A stretch of 64,000 nt of DNA, taken from the NCBI GenBank assembly GCA_038237925.1, contig JBBRYF010000011.1:1-64000 (forward strand), given 5' to 3'. Numbering within the stretch: position 1 is the stretch's first letter; every line of letters starts with the position of its first letter. Both the position numbers and the translations under genes were made by a program. The DNA is from AC-32 sp038237925. GTDB taxonomy: Bacteria > Actinomycetota > Thermoleophilia > Gaiellales > Gaiellaceae. Under the pieces are notes generated by a model. The model had not been told where the DNA came from, did no database searches, and saw only the letters and a program-made list of their open reading frames with translations. Shown here piece by piece: positions 51,520-60,299 of this stretch.

Positions 51520-52470
51520 GTGAGCGAGCAGACCATCACCCAACCGGCGGCACCGGTCGCCACCGTGCGATCGAGGACGACCCGAATCAGCCAGGTAGTG
51601 ACTCTGATCGCGGTGATCGTCCCGCCCCTCGGGATCCTCTCGGCGATGGGCGTCCTCTGGGGAGTCGCGTTCCACTGGGTCGACCTGCTGCTGCTCGCCG
51701 GGTTCTACGTGCTGTGCGCCTTCGGCACGACGATCGGCTTCCACCGGTACTTCACGCACCGCGGCTTCGAGACCCGGAAGCCGCTCGAGGCGCTGCTCGC
51801 GATTCTCGGCTGTATGACGATGCAGGGGCCGTTGACCCAATGGGTGACGGACCACCGCAAGCACCACGCGCTCTCCGATCAGCCGGGCGATCCCCACTCC
51901 CCGCACGTCGGTCACGAGGAAGGCGCCTGGGGCGCCGTGCGGGGGTTCGTCCACGCCCACGTCGGCTGGCTCTTCGACAACCTGGGCATGGAGCGGGGGC
52001 AGGAGTACGGCAAGGATTTGTACGAGAACCGGCTCGTCCGCTCGATCGACCGGCTGTACTTCCTCTGGGTCGCCATCACGCTCGGGCTGCCGTTCCTGAT
52101 TGGGTACGCCGTCGGCGGCACTGTGGGTGCCGGGTTCGAAGCGCTCGTCTGGGGCGGGCTGATCCGGATCTTCCTCTACCAGCACGCGACCTTCAGCGTG
52201 AACTCGATCTGCCACATGTTCGGCCGTAAGGACTACCGCTCGCGCGACGAGGCGCGCAACAACTGGGTCGTCGCGCTGCTCGTCTTCGGCGAGGGCTGGC
52301 ACAACAACCACCACGCGTTCCCCGCCTCGGCCCGGCACGGTCTCCGGCGCTGGCAGATCGACGTCTCGTGGTGGGTGATCCGCGGCCTCGAGAAGCTCCG
52401 CCTCGTCTGGAACGTGAAGGTGCCGGACGCCGATCAGCTCGTCAGGCGCCGCGCTCAGCCGGCAGCCTGA
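51520..52470 (+). CDS. Acyl-CoA/acyl-lipid delta-9-type fatty acid desaturase
   Basis: A 316-aa integral-membrane di-iron desaturase. Three histidine boxes are present: HRYFTH (H-x4-H), HRKHH and HNNHHAF (H-x2-HH), with about four membrane helices between them. It probably introduces the double bond used by the neighbouring CFA-like methylases. GTG at 51520 with GGAGG. It is transcribed divergently from the FAD/DUF1365/CFA operon. Confidence 0.92.
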   Translation: MSEQTITQPAAPVATVRSRTTRISQVVTLIAVIVPPLGILSAMGVLWGVAFHWVDLLLLAGFYVLCAFGTTIGFHRYFTHRGFETRKPLEALLAILGCMTMQGPLTQWVTDHRKHHALSDQPGDPHSPHVGHEEGAWGAVRGFVHAHVGWLFDNLGMERGQEYGKDLYENRLVRSIDRLYFLWVAITLGLPFLIGYAVGGTVGAGFEALVWGGLIRIFLYQHATFSVNSICHMFGRKDYRSRDEARNNWVVALLVFGEGWHNNHHAFPASARHGLRRWQIDVSWWVIRGLEKLRLVWNVKVPDADQLVRRRAQPAA

Positions 52471-53069
52471 AAGCGCGCGAGCTCGGCGGCCACGAGCCGT
52501 CTCCAGGTTCTTGCCCTCGGGAGTGGCACCGCTCTGCCGCCGCTACGGAACGCGATCCCGTGCAGCGCGCCCGGAATCAGCGTGTAGTCGCCCTCGACGC
52601 CGAGCGAGCGGGCACGGTCGAACCCGCGGCGTGAGGACTTCGCGCTGACCCCCGGGATCCCCGGTAGCCAGCGGTCGAGCTTTCCCTGGATGACCACGAA
52701 TCGGTGGCCGCGCAGCGGCTCGAGCGACATGCGGTCAGGCAGCCAGGGCGCGAGACCGACCATGGTTTCGACCGCCGGCTCGACAGCTGCCTGCACCGCG
52801 ACCGCGCCGCCCATCGAGAAGCCGAGCAGCAACACCCTTGGTGCCCCCGTCTCGACGACAGCAGCCCGCGCGTCGGCGACGCACCAGTCCATTCGCTTCC
52901 ACGACTTGATCCGGTACCGCACCTCGGCGAAGCCGAGCTCCGGGAACTCCGGCGCCAGCCTGCGGACGAGCCACTCGAGCGACGCGCTCCACGTTCCTTC
53001 GACCTCGGTCCCCTGACCGCCGTTCACGCACACGACGGCCAGACGACCGGTCGGTCCGGTGACGCGCAT
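52455..53069 (-). CDS. Alpha/beta hydrolase-like protein
   Basis: A 204-aa small hydrolase. The nucleophile elbow is LLGFSMGGAVAVQAA; a FVVIQGKLDRWLPG strand supplies an acid, and IPGALHGIAF carries the catalytic His. It lacks a lid domain, so it is a minimal dienelactone-hydrolase-like or depalmitoylase-like fold. The substrate is unknown. ATG at 53069. It converges on the desaturase, with a 16-bp overlap. Confidence 0.75.
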   Translation of the reverse strand: MRVTGPTGRLAVVCVNGGQGTEVEGTWSASLEWLVRRLAPEFPELGFAEVRYRIKSWKRMDWCVADARAAVVETGAPRVLLLGFSMGGAVAVQAAVEPAVETMVGLAPWLPDRMSLEPLRGHRFVVIQGKLDRWLPGIPGVSAKSSRRGFDRARSLGVEGDYTLIPGALHGIAFRSGGRAVPLPRARTWRRLVAAELARFQAAG

Positions 53070-53101
53070 CTCGGCGCCTGTCGACAGCTGTCGCAACGAG
53101 G

Positions 53102-53536
53102 TCAGTTCGTGCGATCGAGGACGGACGCGAGCCCGGCCAGGGCGTGGTCGCCCATCCGGCTCAGCACCGGTGCGAGCAGCGGACCGGCCGGGCGGAAGAT
53201 GCCTTTGAGGTGGAAATCGGCGATGTAGGTGATTCGCGTCCCGTCGCCGGCTGGTTCGACGGCGATCTCGTCCACCGACGTCATGCGGTCGCCGACACCC
53301 GAGAGCACGACCCGCCGTTGCGGCTCGAGGCCGGTCACCACGTAGTGAAAGCGGTGCCGGTTGCCGCGGAACAGGGCGACGATGTCGAACTCGGTGCCTT
53401 CTTGGACGGGGCCGTCGGTGAGCTTGCGCGCCTCGGCCACACCCGGATCCCATTCGGCCGCGTTCGAGAAGTCGACGACGTACTCGAACACCTCCGCAAG
53501 TGGGCGGCGCACCTCGATCTGCTTGCGGATCCGCAC
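53102..53536 (-). CDS. SRPBCC (START-like) ligand-binding protein
   Basis: A 144-aa protein of the polyketide-cyclase/dehydrase type: KQIEVRRPLAEVFEYVVDFS at the start, a WDPGVAEARKL strand, and TRITYIADFHLKGIF later. The last helix ends in LAGLASVLDR. It probably binds a hydrophobic small molecule. GTG at 53536. It lies 32 bp upstream of the hydrolase gene on the same strand, so the two may be an operon. Confidence 0.82.
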   Translation of the reverse strand: MRIRKQIEVRRPLAEVFEYVVDFSNAAEWDPGVAEARKLTDGPVQEGTEFDIVALFRGNRHRFHYVVTGLEPQRRVVLSGVGDRMTSVDEIAVEPAGDGTRITYIADFHLKGIFRPAGPLLAPVLSRMGDHALAGLASVLDRTN

Positions 53537-53546
53537 TGCCTCGATG

Positions 53547-55907
53547 CTAGCGACGAGCCGTGGGGGCGGCTGCAGGCGACTCCGCCCGCTGAACGACGAG
53601 CTCGAGGTGGCCGGTAAGTCCGGTCAGGTCGATCGTCTCAGGATCGAAGAAGCGGTCGAACGGCTCGCCGTCGAGGGTGATCTCTCCGAGTTGCTCCCCG
53701 CGCGGGAGGCGTAACCGCAGGCGGAGAGGCCCCGTCAGGCCCTCGGGCACGTCGAGCTGCCCCCGAACGGCCGAGGCGCCGGCATCGAGCGAGTACGAGA
53801 GCGGGCCGAAGCTCGTCTGCATGTGCCGCACCTCGATCCGCTTGCCCGGCTCGAGCCACGCCCGCGGCGTCGAATACGCGAGCTCGAGCCCGCGCGGCTG
53901 GCCGCTCGCATCGGTCGTCTCGTGGACGAGCGTGAGCCGCAGCGTCTCGAGGAAGAACGCATTGTTCGCGCTGTTCGGCGGCCGGTGCATCGAGCGGTAG
54001 TACTGGCCGCCCACCGGCGCGATCGTCGAGCCCTCGCCGGAGACGAAGGTGTTCTCCGTCATTCCGGCCCCGAGCTTGCCGTAGAGGCTCAGCAACAGCT
54101 GGTCGGGCTGGTCGTTGTCGGCGAGGAAGCGGGCGACGTTCGTCCCGTACACGTCGTCGGAGCCCGGGGTCTGGTAGCCGGGATTCGTCACGCCCGTGTG
54201 CGGGCTGAAGCGCACGAGCCCGAGGAAGCGCCCGCCGTGGTTCTCGAGATAACGGAGCAGGCCGACGGCCTCGGCGCTTCCGGGCCGGAAGAACCCGGAG
54301 GCGAGCACATACGGCATGACGAGGTTCCAGTAGCTGCCCCGCTTCGAGGCGCTGAGCTCGTCGTACGGCTGCTCCCGACCGTCGACGAGCGCGATCGGCA
54401 CGAACAGCGATCCGTCCGGCAGCGCGGTCTCGGCCGCGGCGACGGCGCCTCGCAGGCCGGCCTCGAGGCGCGCCGCGGTCGCGGTCGCCGCGTACGCGAG
54501 CTGCGGGTACCCGGTGCGTGCCCAGACCCCGGCCATCGCCTGCAGACCCTGCAGCGCGAGCACCTGGGCGTGCAGCCCGTAGATCGGGCCCACGATGTCC
54601 GAGCCGTAGCGCTCGCGGTTCAGCAGACCCACGACGCCGGTGTCGAGCTGGCGGCCGAAGGACTCGACGTCGCGCCGAAACCGCGGCGTCACCTGCGCCA
54701 CGTACGCGCGGTCGTCGAAGCGACGGACGTAGTCCGCCGAGGCGGTCATCCGCTCCCCGGCCGCCCGGTTCGGAAAGAGGCTCGGCGCCTGGAGTGCCGC
54801 CTCGAGAATCGCCCGCTCGACCCCGCGGAAGCCGTAGCTGCCCATCACCTCGGCGACGTCCGGAAGTTCCCACGAGAACCGCCCGTAGGAGTTGCCGAGG
54901 CTGTAGCGCCAGGACATGAGCAGGTTCTGGATCAGCAGATTGCGCTCGGCGTCGTAGACGCGCTGCTCGGGGACGACCAGCTCTGCGCCGCCGGCCAGGC
55001 GCCGCGCCCAGTAGGCCGCGAGCGAGCTTCGCGCCCGCTCGTACGTCGCGCGGTTCAGCCGGACCGGCTTCGTCCGCCCCGGCTCGTTGAGCCAGGCGAC
55101 GTAGACGATGCGCGGCTGCCGCGCCGCGAACACGAGCGAGGACCCGTCGACTCTGGCGCCCTTGCTGAAGAGCAGTCGCGCGCGCGTGCCCAACCGCAGC
55201 TGCGTGCCGACCCGGCGCAGGTGCCGGTCCGACGGCGTGAGGCGGAGAGAGGCCTGGCGGACCCGCGCGTCGCCGGGATCGACGCTCAGCCGCAAGAAGC
55301 TGACGAGCGAGCGCGTCTGCGGGATCCGTGCGGCGAACGACTCCTGCCGGTAGTGAACGCCGTCGGCGTCGACGTACGAGGTCTCCAGGATCGGCAAGTA
55401 GCCCTCCGCGAGGTTGGGCGTGCCGAGACGGGCGAGGCAGGAGCCGTACCGTTCGCTGCCGCGCTCGCCCACGGAGACGGTCAGGCGCGGCCCGTTCGCG
55501 AGCTCCGACACGATCTGGCTCCCGTCCGCCACGTGCAGGTCGATCTCCCCCGCCCCACCCGCACCGTGCGGCTGGCCGAAGGGGAGGTAGTAGATCCCGG
55601 AGTCCGTGAGTCGGCTGGGCTTGAGGCCGGCGGGGCGACCGACGAGCATCAGCGGGTGCAGGCGGCCCGCGACTCCGGCGTAGGTGGGCCCTTCCGGAGA
55701 GGCCAGCAGCTCGTTGCCCCACGCGTCCTGCTTCTGCGCGAGCGCGTTGTAGAGGCCGTCGGCGTAGGCCGCGTCCGTGTGCAGCGCCGCGCACTCGGAC
55801 GCGGGGCGTCCGCCTCCGGCGGCGGCGCTTGCCGCCCCGGCGGTCACGACGAGGAGACCCACGAGCGCCAGCCGCGCCCACGACCAGCCCGCGGGAGCCG
55901 GCGTCAC
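53547..55907 (-). CDS. Large secreted protein, possible six-hairpin glycosidase-like fold
   Basis: About 786 aa. An N-terminal signal peptide (SWARLALVGLLVVTAGAASA) is followed by a beta-rich region of about 260 residues, a helical region with repeated aromatic and Leu patterns (for example NLLIQNLLMSWRYSLGNSYG), and a C-terminal beta-sandwich (LRLRLRLPRGEQLGEITLDG). This order recalls alpha/alpha-toroid glycoside hydrolases. No catalytic pair can be confirmed. Start: GTG at 55907 gives a good signal peptide; an ATG at 56018 would place it 37 residues in. Confidence 0.65.
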   Translation of the reverse strand: MTPAPAGWSWARLALVGLLVVTAGAASAAAGGGRPASECAALHTDAAYADGLYNALAQKQDAWGNELLASPEGPTYAGVAGRLHPLMLVGRPAGLKPSRLTDSGIYYLPFGQPHGAGGAGEIDLHVADGSQIVSELANGPRLTVSVGERGSERYGSCLARLGTPNLAEGYLPILETSYVDADGVHYRQESFAARIPQTRSLVSFLRLSVDPGDARVRQASLRLTPSDRHLRRVGTQLRLGTRARLLFSKGARVDGSSLVFAARQPRIVYVAWLNEPGRTKPVRLNRATYERARSSLAAYWARRLAGGAELVVPEQRVYDAERNLLIQNLLMSWRYSLGNSYGRFSWELPDVAEVMGSYGFRGVERAILEAALQAPSLFPNRAAGERMTASADYVRRFDDRAYVAQVTPRFRRDVESFGRQLDTGVVGLLNRERYGSDIVGPIYGLHAQVLALQGLQAMAGVWARTGYPQLAYAATATAARLEAGLRGAVAAAETALPDGSLFVPIALVDGREQPYDELSASKRGSYWNLVMPYVLASGFFRPGSAEAVGLLRYLENHGGRFLGLVRFSPHTGVTNPGYQTPGSDDVYGTNVARFLADNDQPDQLLLSLYGKLGAGMTENTFVSGEGSTIAPVGGQYYRSMHRPPNSANNAFFLETLRLTLVHETTDASGQPRGLELAYSTPRAWLEPGKRIEVRHMQTSFGPLSYSLDAGASAVRGQLDVPEGLTGPLRLRLRLPRGEQLGEITLDGEPFDRFFDPETIDLTGLTGHLELVVQRAESPAAAPTARR

Positions 55908-56217
55908 GCGCCGCACGCCACGCTGCCGGTCGGCGCCGAGCGTTCGCTTGCCACGGTGCGAATCTTGGCCGAACGCGCGGCCGGACAGCGATAGAGCGTG
56001 CACTCGCGCGCGCGTCAACCTTTTCCCCCGGGGGACCCCCGCGTGCTTTCCCCCAAGGACACCGTAGCCCGCGCCGGCGCGCGGATGGGTGACGGCTTTG
56101 AACCGAAAGCGTGCCAGCGTTTAGGCTGGCCACGGGACTCGCTCTGGCCGCCGCGCTCCGACGGAATAGGCCGAGGGGGAGCCTCGTTCGACGACCGCAA
56201 CGACCCCAAGGAGGAAG
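55908..56217. promoter_or_regulatory. Divergent intergenic region
   Basis: Separates the large secreted protein (minus) from the MFS exporter (plus). Contains the palindrome CCCCCGGGGG near 56027-56041 and the AAGGAGGAAG ribosome-binding site of the exporter at 56207-56217. No coding gene is supported, apart from a possible N-terminal extension of the minus-strand gene up to 56018. Confidence 0.45.
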
Positions 56218-57648
56218 ATGAGCTCCGACCGCCGCTGGCTGACCCTCGCGATCGTGGGCGCCGCATTCTTCATGACCGTCCTCGACGTCGCGATCGTCAA
56301 CGTCGCGATCCCCTCGATCGAGAAGGACCTGCACATCTCCGAGCAGACGGTGCAGTGGGTGATCACCGCTTACGCGATCGCGTTCGGCGGATTCCTCCTG
56401 CTCGGCGGGCGAATGGCCGACCTCCTTGGGCGCCGCAGGATCTTCATCGTGGGGCTCGTCCTCTTCACGATCGCCTCGCTCGTGTGCGGCTTCGCCAACG
56501 GCGCCGGCTTGCTCTTCAGCGCGCGCGCCATGCAGGGCCTGGGCGCGGCGATCATCTCGCCCGCGGCCCTGTCGATCGTGACCACGACCTTCCGCGAGGG
56601 CGCCGAGCGCAACAAGGCGCTCGGGATCTGGGGCGCCCTCGGCGGCTCCGGCGCGGCTGCGGGCGTGATCGCCGGCGGGATCCTGACCAAGTACCTCGGC
56701 TGGGCGTGGATCTTCTGGGTCAACGTCCCCGTCGGGGTGCTCGTGTTCCTGCTCACGCTGCGCTTCGTCCCGGAGAGCACGGCCGACCTCGGCCACCGGA
56801 AGTTCGACGCGGCGGGCGCGGTCACGATCACGAGCAGCCTCGCGCTCTTTGTCTACGCGATCTCGAAGGCGCCCGACGTCGGCTGGGCGACCGCGCGGAC
56901 GATCCTGCTGCTCGTCGCCTCCGGCGTGCTCGGGCTGATCTCCGTCGCGATCGAGATGCGCAGCTCGGCGCCGCTGATGCCGATGCGGATCTTCCGGCTC
57001 AGGTCGCTGCTCGCGGCGAACGTCGTCGGCTTCCTGCTCGGGGCGGTGATCTTCGCGGACTTCTTCGTGCTGACGCTCTACGTCCAACAGGTGCTCGGCT
57101 GGACGGCGCTCAGGACCGGCGTCACCTTCCTCGCGACCGCGGGGACGACGGTGATCTGGGCAGGCGTTGCGCAGGCGCTGACGACCCGGTTCGGCCCGCG
57201 GCCCGTGATCGTGATCGGGATGCTCGTGCTCGCGGCGTCGCTCGCGTGGTACACGCAGGTCCCGGTCGGGGGCCACTACTGGCCAGACCTGTTGCCGGCG
57301 TACATCACGTTCGCGCTCGGGCTCGCCTTCGCGTTCGTGCCCGTCTCGATCGCCGCGTTCCTGGAGGTGGAGGCACACGAGGCAGGCCTGGCGTCCGGCC
57401 TGCTCAACACTTCACAGCAGGTGGGGGGAGCAATCGGGGTTGCGATTGCCGCCACGATCTTCACCACCCAGGCGAAGAGGCTCCTCAAGACCGGCCATGA
57501 CCCGGCACAAGCCTTCACCTCGGGCTACCAGCACGCCTTTTGGGCGTTGCTCGCGCTCTCGCTGGCGGGTGCGCTGGCCGCGTTTGTGCTTTTGCGCGGG
57601 ACCCGGGTGCCGGTCGCCGAAGGCGAGCCCGCGCAGGCCGCTGCCTGA
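56218..57648 (+). CDS. MFS multidrug exporter, DHA2 (14-TMS) family
   Basis: A 476-aa transporter with 14 predicted helices. DHA2 signatures are LDVAIVNVAIPSIEKDL in helix 1, GGRMADLLGRRRIF (motif A) and AMQGLGAAIISPAALSIV (motif C region). Such proteins export drugs by proton antiport (EmrB/QacA type). A strong AAGGAGGAAG precedes the ATG. No regulator gene is adjacent. It is 25 bp before the cystathionine beta-synthase gene. Confidence 0.92.
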   Translation: MSSDRRWLTLAIVGAAFFMTVLDVAIVNVAIPSIEKDLHISEQTVQWVITAYAIAFGGFLLLGGRMADLLGRRRIFIVGLVLFTIASLVCGFANGAGLLFSARAMQGLGAAIISPAALSIVTTTFREGAERNKALGIWGALGGSGAAAGVIAGGILTKYLGWAWIFWVNVPVGVLVFLLTLRFVPESTADLGHRKFDAAGAVTITSSLALFVYAISKAPDVGWATARTILLLVASGVLGLISVAIEMRSSAPLMPMRIFRLRSLLAANVVGFLLGAVIFADFFVLTLYVQQVLGWTALRTGVTFLATAGTTVIWAGVAQALTTRFGPRPVIVIGMLVLAASLAWYTQVPVGGHYWPDLLPAYITFALGLAFAFVPVSIAAFLEVEAHEAGLASGLLNTSQQVGGAIGVAIAATIFTTQAKRLLKTGHDPAQAFTSGYQHAFWALLALSLAGALAAFVLLRGTRVPVAEGEPAQAAA

Positions 57649-57673
57649 CGACCAGCCGTTACGCTTGCCGCCG

Positions 57674-59071
57674 ATGGCGCGCGACTACCCGACGCTGCTC
57701 GAGCTGGTCGGCAACACCCCGCTCGTCCGGCTCCAGAACGTCGTGCCGGACGGCGCGGCGACGGTGCTGGCGAAGCTCGAGTACCTGAACCCTGGCGGGT
57801 CGATCAAGGACCGGATCGCGATCACGATGATCGACGCGGCCGAGCGCGAGGGGAAGCTCAAGCCTGGCGGGACGATCGTCGAGCCGACCTCCGGGAACAC
57901 CGGCACCGGCCTCGCGATCGTCGCCGCACTGCGCGGCTACCGCTGCATCTTCACCATGCCCGACAAGATGAGCCGCGAGAAGATCTCACTGCTCAAGGCG
58001 TTCGGCGCCGAGGTGATCGTCTGCCCCTACGCGGTCGCGCCCGAGTCGCCGGAGAGCTACTACTCCGTCTCCGACCGGCTCGCCGAGGAGATCCCGGGCG
58101 CGTACAAGCCCGACCAGTACCGCAACGAGGGGAACCCGCGCTCGCACTACGAGTCGACCGGGCCTGAGATCTGGAGGCAGACCGGCGGCGAGCTCGACGC
58201 GCTCGTAATCGCGGTAGGCACCGGCGGCACGATCACCGGCATGGCGCGCTACCTGAAGGAGCAGAAGCCGGAGCTGACGATCGTCGGCGCCGACCCCGAG
58301 GGCTCGATCTACACCTCAGGCCCGGAGAAGCAGCACCCGTACCTGGTCGAGGGCATCGGCGAGGACTTCTACCCCGAGACATTCGACCCGTCGGTCGTCG
58401 ACCGCTGGGTGACCGTCTCCGATCGCGACTCGTTCCTGACCGCGCGACGGCTGGCGCGCGAGGAGGGCCTCCTCGTCGGCGGCTCCGGCGGCACCGCGGC
58501 GTGGGCCGCGGTCGAGCTCGCGAAGGAGCTCGGGCCCGGCAAGACCGTCGTGACGCTCTTCCCCGACGGCGGCCGTGCCTACCTGTCGAAGTTCTACGAC
58601 GACAACTACCTGGCCGAGCTCGGCTTTCTGGAACGCCGGGAGCCGACGCCGCGCGTGGCCGAGGTCCTGCGCTTCAAGCACCAGAACGGCGGCGCGCCGG
58701 ACCTGGTGACGATCGAGTCGCACCAGAAGGTCGGCAGCGCGATCGACCTGATGCAGCAGTACTCGATCTCCCAGCTGCCCGTGATGCGCCACGACTCCGG
58801 CGGCTCGCTGGCCGACGTCGTCGGCTCGCTGCACGAGCGCGGTCTGCTCGACCTGGTCTTCCGCAACCCGGACGCGCTGAACGAGGAGGTCGCGGCCGCG
58901 ATGCAGCCGCCGCTCACGGCAGTCGAGGCGGAGGAGTCGCTCGACGAAGTCGTCTCGGCGTTGAGCAGCGGCAGCCCGGCGGTGGTCGTCGCAACCCGCG
59001 GCCAGCCGACCGGCATGCTGACCCGCTCCGACCTCTTGGAGTACCTATCCCGCGGCCGGGGCTCGACGTGA
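57674..59071 (+). CDS. Cystathionine beta-synthase
   Basis: A 465-aa PLP enzyme with a C-terminal CBS-domain pair. The PLP lysine is Lys45 in GGSIKDR; PTSGNTGTGLAI binds substrate carboxylate, and GTGGTITG binds the phosphate. The CBS pair (from about residue 340) has VGSAIDLMQQYSISQLPVMR, which may regulate activity. It condenses serine (or O-acetylserine) and homocysteine. ATG at 57674. Its stop overlaps the bolA start by 4 bp. Confidence 0.92.
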   Translation: MARDYPTLLELVGNTPLVRLQNVVPDGAATVLAKLEYLNPGGSIKDRIAITMIDAAEREGKLKPGGTIVEPTSGNTGTGLAIVAALRGYRCIFTMPDKMSREKISLLKAFGAEVIVCPYAVAPESPESYYSVSDRLAEEIPGAYKPDQYRNEGNPRSHYESTGPEIWRQTGGELDALVIAVGTGGTITGMARYLKEQKPELTIVGADPEGSIYTSGPEKQHPYLVEGIGEDFYPETFDPSVVDRWVTVSDRDSFLTARRLAREEGLLVGGSGGTAAWAAVELAKELGPGKTVVTLFPDGGRAYLSKFYDDNYLAELGFLERREPTPRVAEVLRFKHQNGGAPDLVTIESHQKVGSAIDLMQQYSISQLPVMRHDSGGSLADVVGSLHERGLLDLVFRNPDALNEEVAAAMQPPLTAVEAEESLDEVVSALSSGSPAVVVATRGQPTGMLTRSDLLEYLSRGRGST

Positions 59072-59295
59072 CCGAGCGGCTGGAAGAGCTGCTGCGCGAG
59101 GCGTTCCCGGGCGACGGGGTCGCGGTCGAGGACCGCACCGGCGGCGGCGATCACTTCCAGGTGACGGTGACGAGCCCGCGCTTCAAAGGCCTGTCGCTCG
59201 TCGAGCAGCACCGCCTCGTCTACGACGCGCTCGCAGCCCCGCTCGCTGATGGCACCATTCACGAGTTGAGGATCAAGACGAGAGGAGCCGAGTGA
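59068..59295 (+). CDS. bolA: BolA family protein
   Basis: A 75-aa BolA protein. Core segments are EERTGGGDHFQVTV-like VEDRTGGGDHFQVTVTS, FKGLSLVEQHRLVYDAL and a final IHELRIKTRG. The conserved His in VEQHRLVY is present, as expected for Fe-S transfer with a monothiol glutaredoxin. The GTG start overlaps the cystathionine beta-synthase stop, and its own stop overlaps the glutaredoxin gene, so all three are coupled. Confidence 0.93.
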   Translation: MTERLEELLREAFPGDGVAVEDRTGGGDHFQVTVTSPRFKGLSLVEQHRLVYDALAAPLADGTIHELRIKTRGAE

Positions 59296-59654
59296 GCGAC
59301 GAGCTGCGCGACCAGATCAAGGGCATCATCGAGGGCGAGCACGTGGCGCTGTTCATGAAGGGCACGCCGCAGTTCGTGATGTGCGGGAACTCGCACCGCG
59401 CGCTCGAGGCGCTGCGACGGGCCGGCGCGCCGGTAACGGCGGTGGACGTCCTCCCCGACCCGCGCATCCGCGAGGAGCTCTCGGCGCTCTCAGGCTGGCC
59501 GACGATCCCGCAGGTCTTCGTCGGCGGCGAGCTCGTCGGGGGCGCCGACATCGTCGAGGAGCTCGAGACCTCGGGCGAGCTCGAACAGACCCTTCGCGCG
59601 AAGCTCGGCGACGAGTACCGCGGCGGCGAAGAGCGGGTGGTAGCCGTCGCCTGA
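59292..59654 (+). CDS. grxD: Monothiol glutaredoxin (Grx4/GrxD-type)
   Basis: A 120-aa Fe-S-carrying monothiol glutaredoxin. HVALFMKGTPQFVMCGNS carries the active-site Cys31 in CGNS, a variant of the usual CGFS, and Lys23 for glutathione contact. SGWPTIPQVFVGGELVGGAD is the conserved GSH-binding cis-Pro loop. BolA plus monothiol glutaredoxin forms a known cluster-transfer pair. Most actinobacteria lack glutathione, so the thiol bound by this protein is open. Confidence 0.93.
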   Translation: MSDELRDQIKGIIEGEHVALFMKGTPQFVMCGNSHRALEALRRAGAPVTAVDVLPDPRIREELSALSGWPTIPQVFVGGELVGGADIVEELETSGELEQTLRAKLGDEYRGGEERVVAVA

Positions 59655-59663
59655 CCGCGTTAT

Positions 59664-59692
59664 CTCTCGGTCGTCCGACACACGACCGAGAG
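59664..59692 (+). promoter_or_regulatory. Hairpin sequestering the ribosome-binding site of the next gene
   Basis: CTCTCGGTCGT (59664-59674) and ACGACCGAGAG (59682-59692) form a perfect 11-bp stem with a 7-nt loop. The GAGAGGG ribosome-binding site of the ATG at 59699 lies in and just after the 3' arm. There is no T-run, so translation control is more likely than termination. Confidence 0.5.
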
Positions 59693-59698
59693 GGACAC

Positions 59699-60271
59699 AT
59701 GGACCAGGCCGTCGCAGCACCAGCCGACGCGCGCCGTCGCACGTCGATCATCGTCACGAGCGCCATCGTGATCGCGCTCGTCGCCGTCTCGATCCTCTTC
59801 GCGGCGAACACGCAGTGGTACTTCGTCTTCAAGATGCTCCACGTAGGCGCGGCCGTCGTGTGGGTCGGCGGTGGCCTGTTCCTGGCGATCTGCGCGGTGA
59901 TCGCGGAGCTCGCGAGCAACGACGACCAGCTGCTCCAGGTCGGCTACTGGGCCGAGACCGTCGCCGGACGCCTGTTCCCGCTGATGTCGTTCGTCGTGCT
60001 CGGCTTCGGGATCGCGATGACCGCGAACGGCGACATCGCCTACAACCAGTTCTGGATCGTCTTCGGCCTGGTCGCCTGGGCGCTCTCGGCCGCGACGGGG
60101 ATCCTCTTCCTCGGACCGGAGGCGAAGCGGCTGAACAAGGCCGCGGCGGCTCACGGCCCGAAGTCGCCCGAGGTGCAGGGCCGGCTGCAGCGGATCCTGC
60201 TCGTCGTCCGCGTCGACGTCGCCCTGATGTTCCTGATCGTCTTCGACATGGTCGCGAAGCCGTTCAGCTAG
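59699..60271 (+). CDS. Integral membrane protein (DUF2269-like)
   Basis: A 190-aa protein with five predicted helices. The second segment YFVFKMLHVGAAVVWVGGGL carries a His that could bind haem, as in DUF2269/CopD-type membrane proteins. Later segments include LMSFVVLGFGIAMTANG and FGLVAWALSAATGILFLGP. Function is not established. ATG at 59699 is behind the strong hairpin described at 59664-59692. Confidence 0.75.
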   Translation: MDQAVAAPADARRRTSIIVTSAIVIALVAVSILFAANTQWYFVFKMLHVGAAVVWVGGGLFLAICAVIAELASNDDQLLQVGYWAETVAGRLFPLMSFVVLGFGIAMTANGDIAYNQFWIVFGLVAWALSAATGILFLGPEAKRLNKAAAAHGPKSPEVQGRLQRILLVVRVDVALMFLIVFDMVAKPFS

Positions 60272-60299
60272 GCCACTCCGCGTAACTACAATCGACGGC

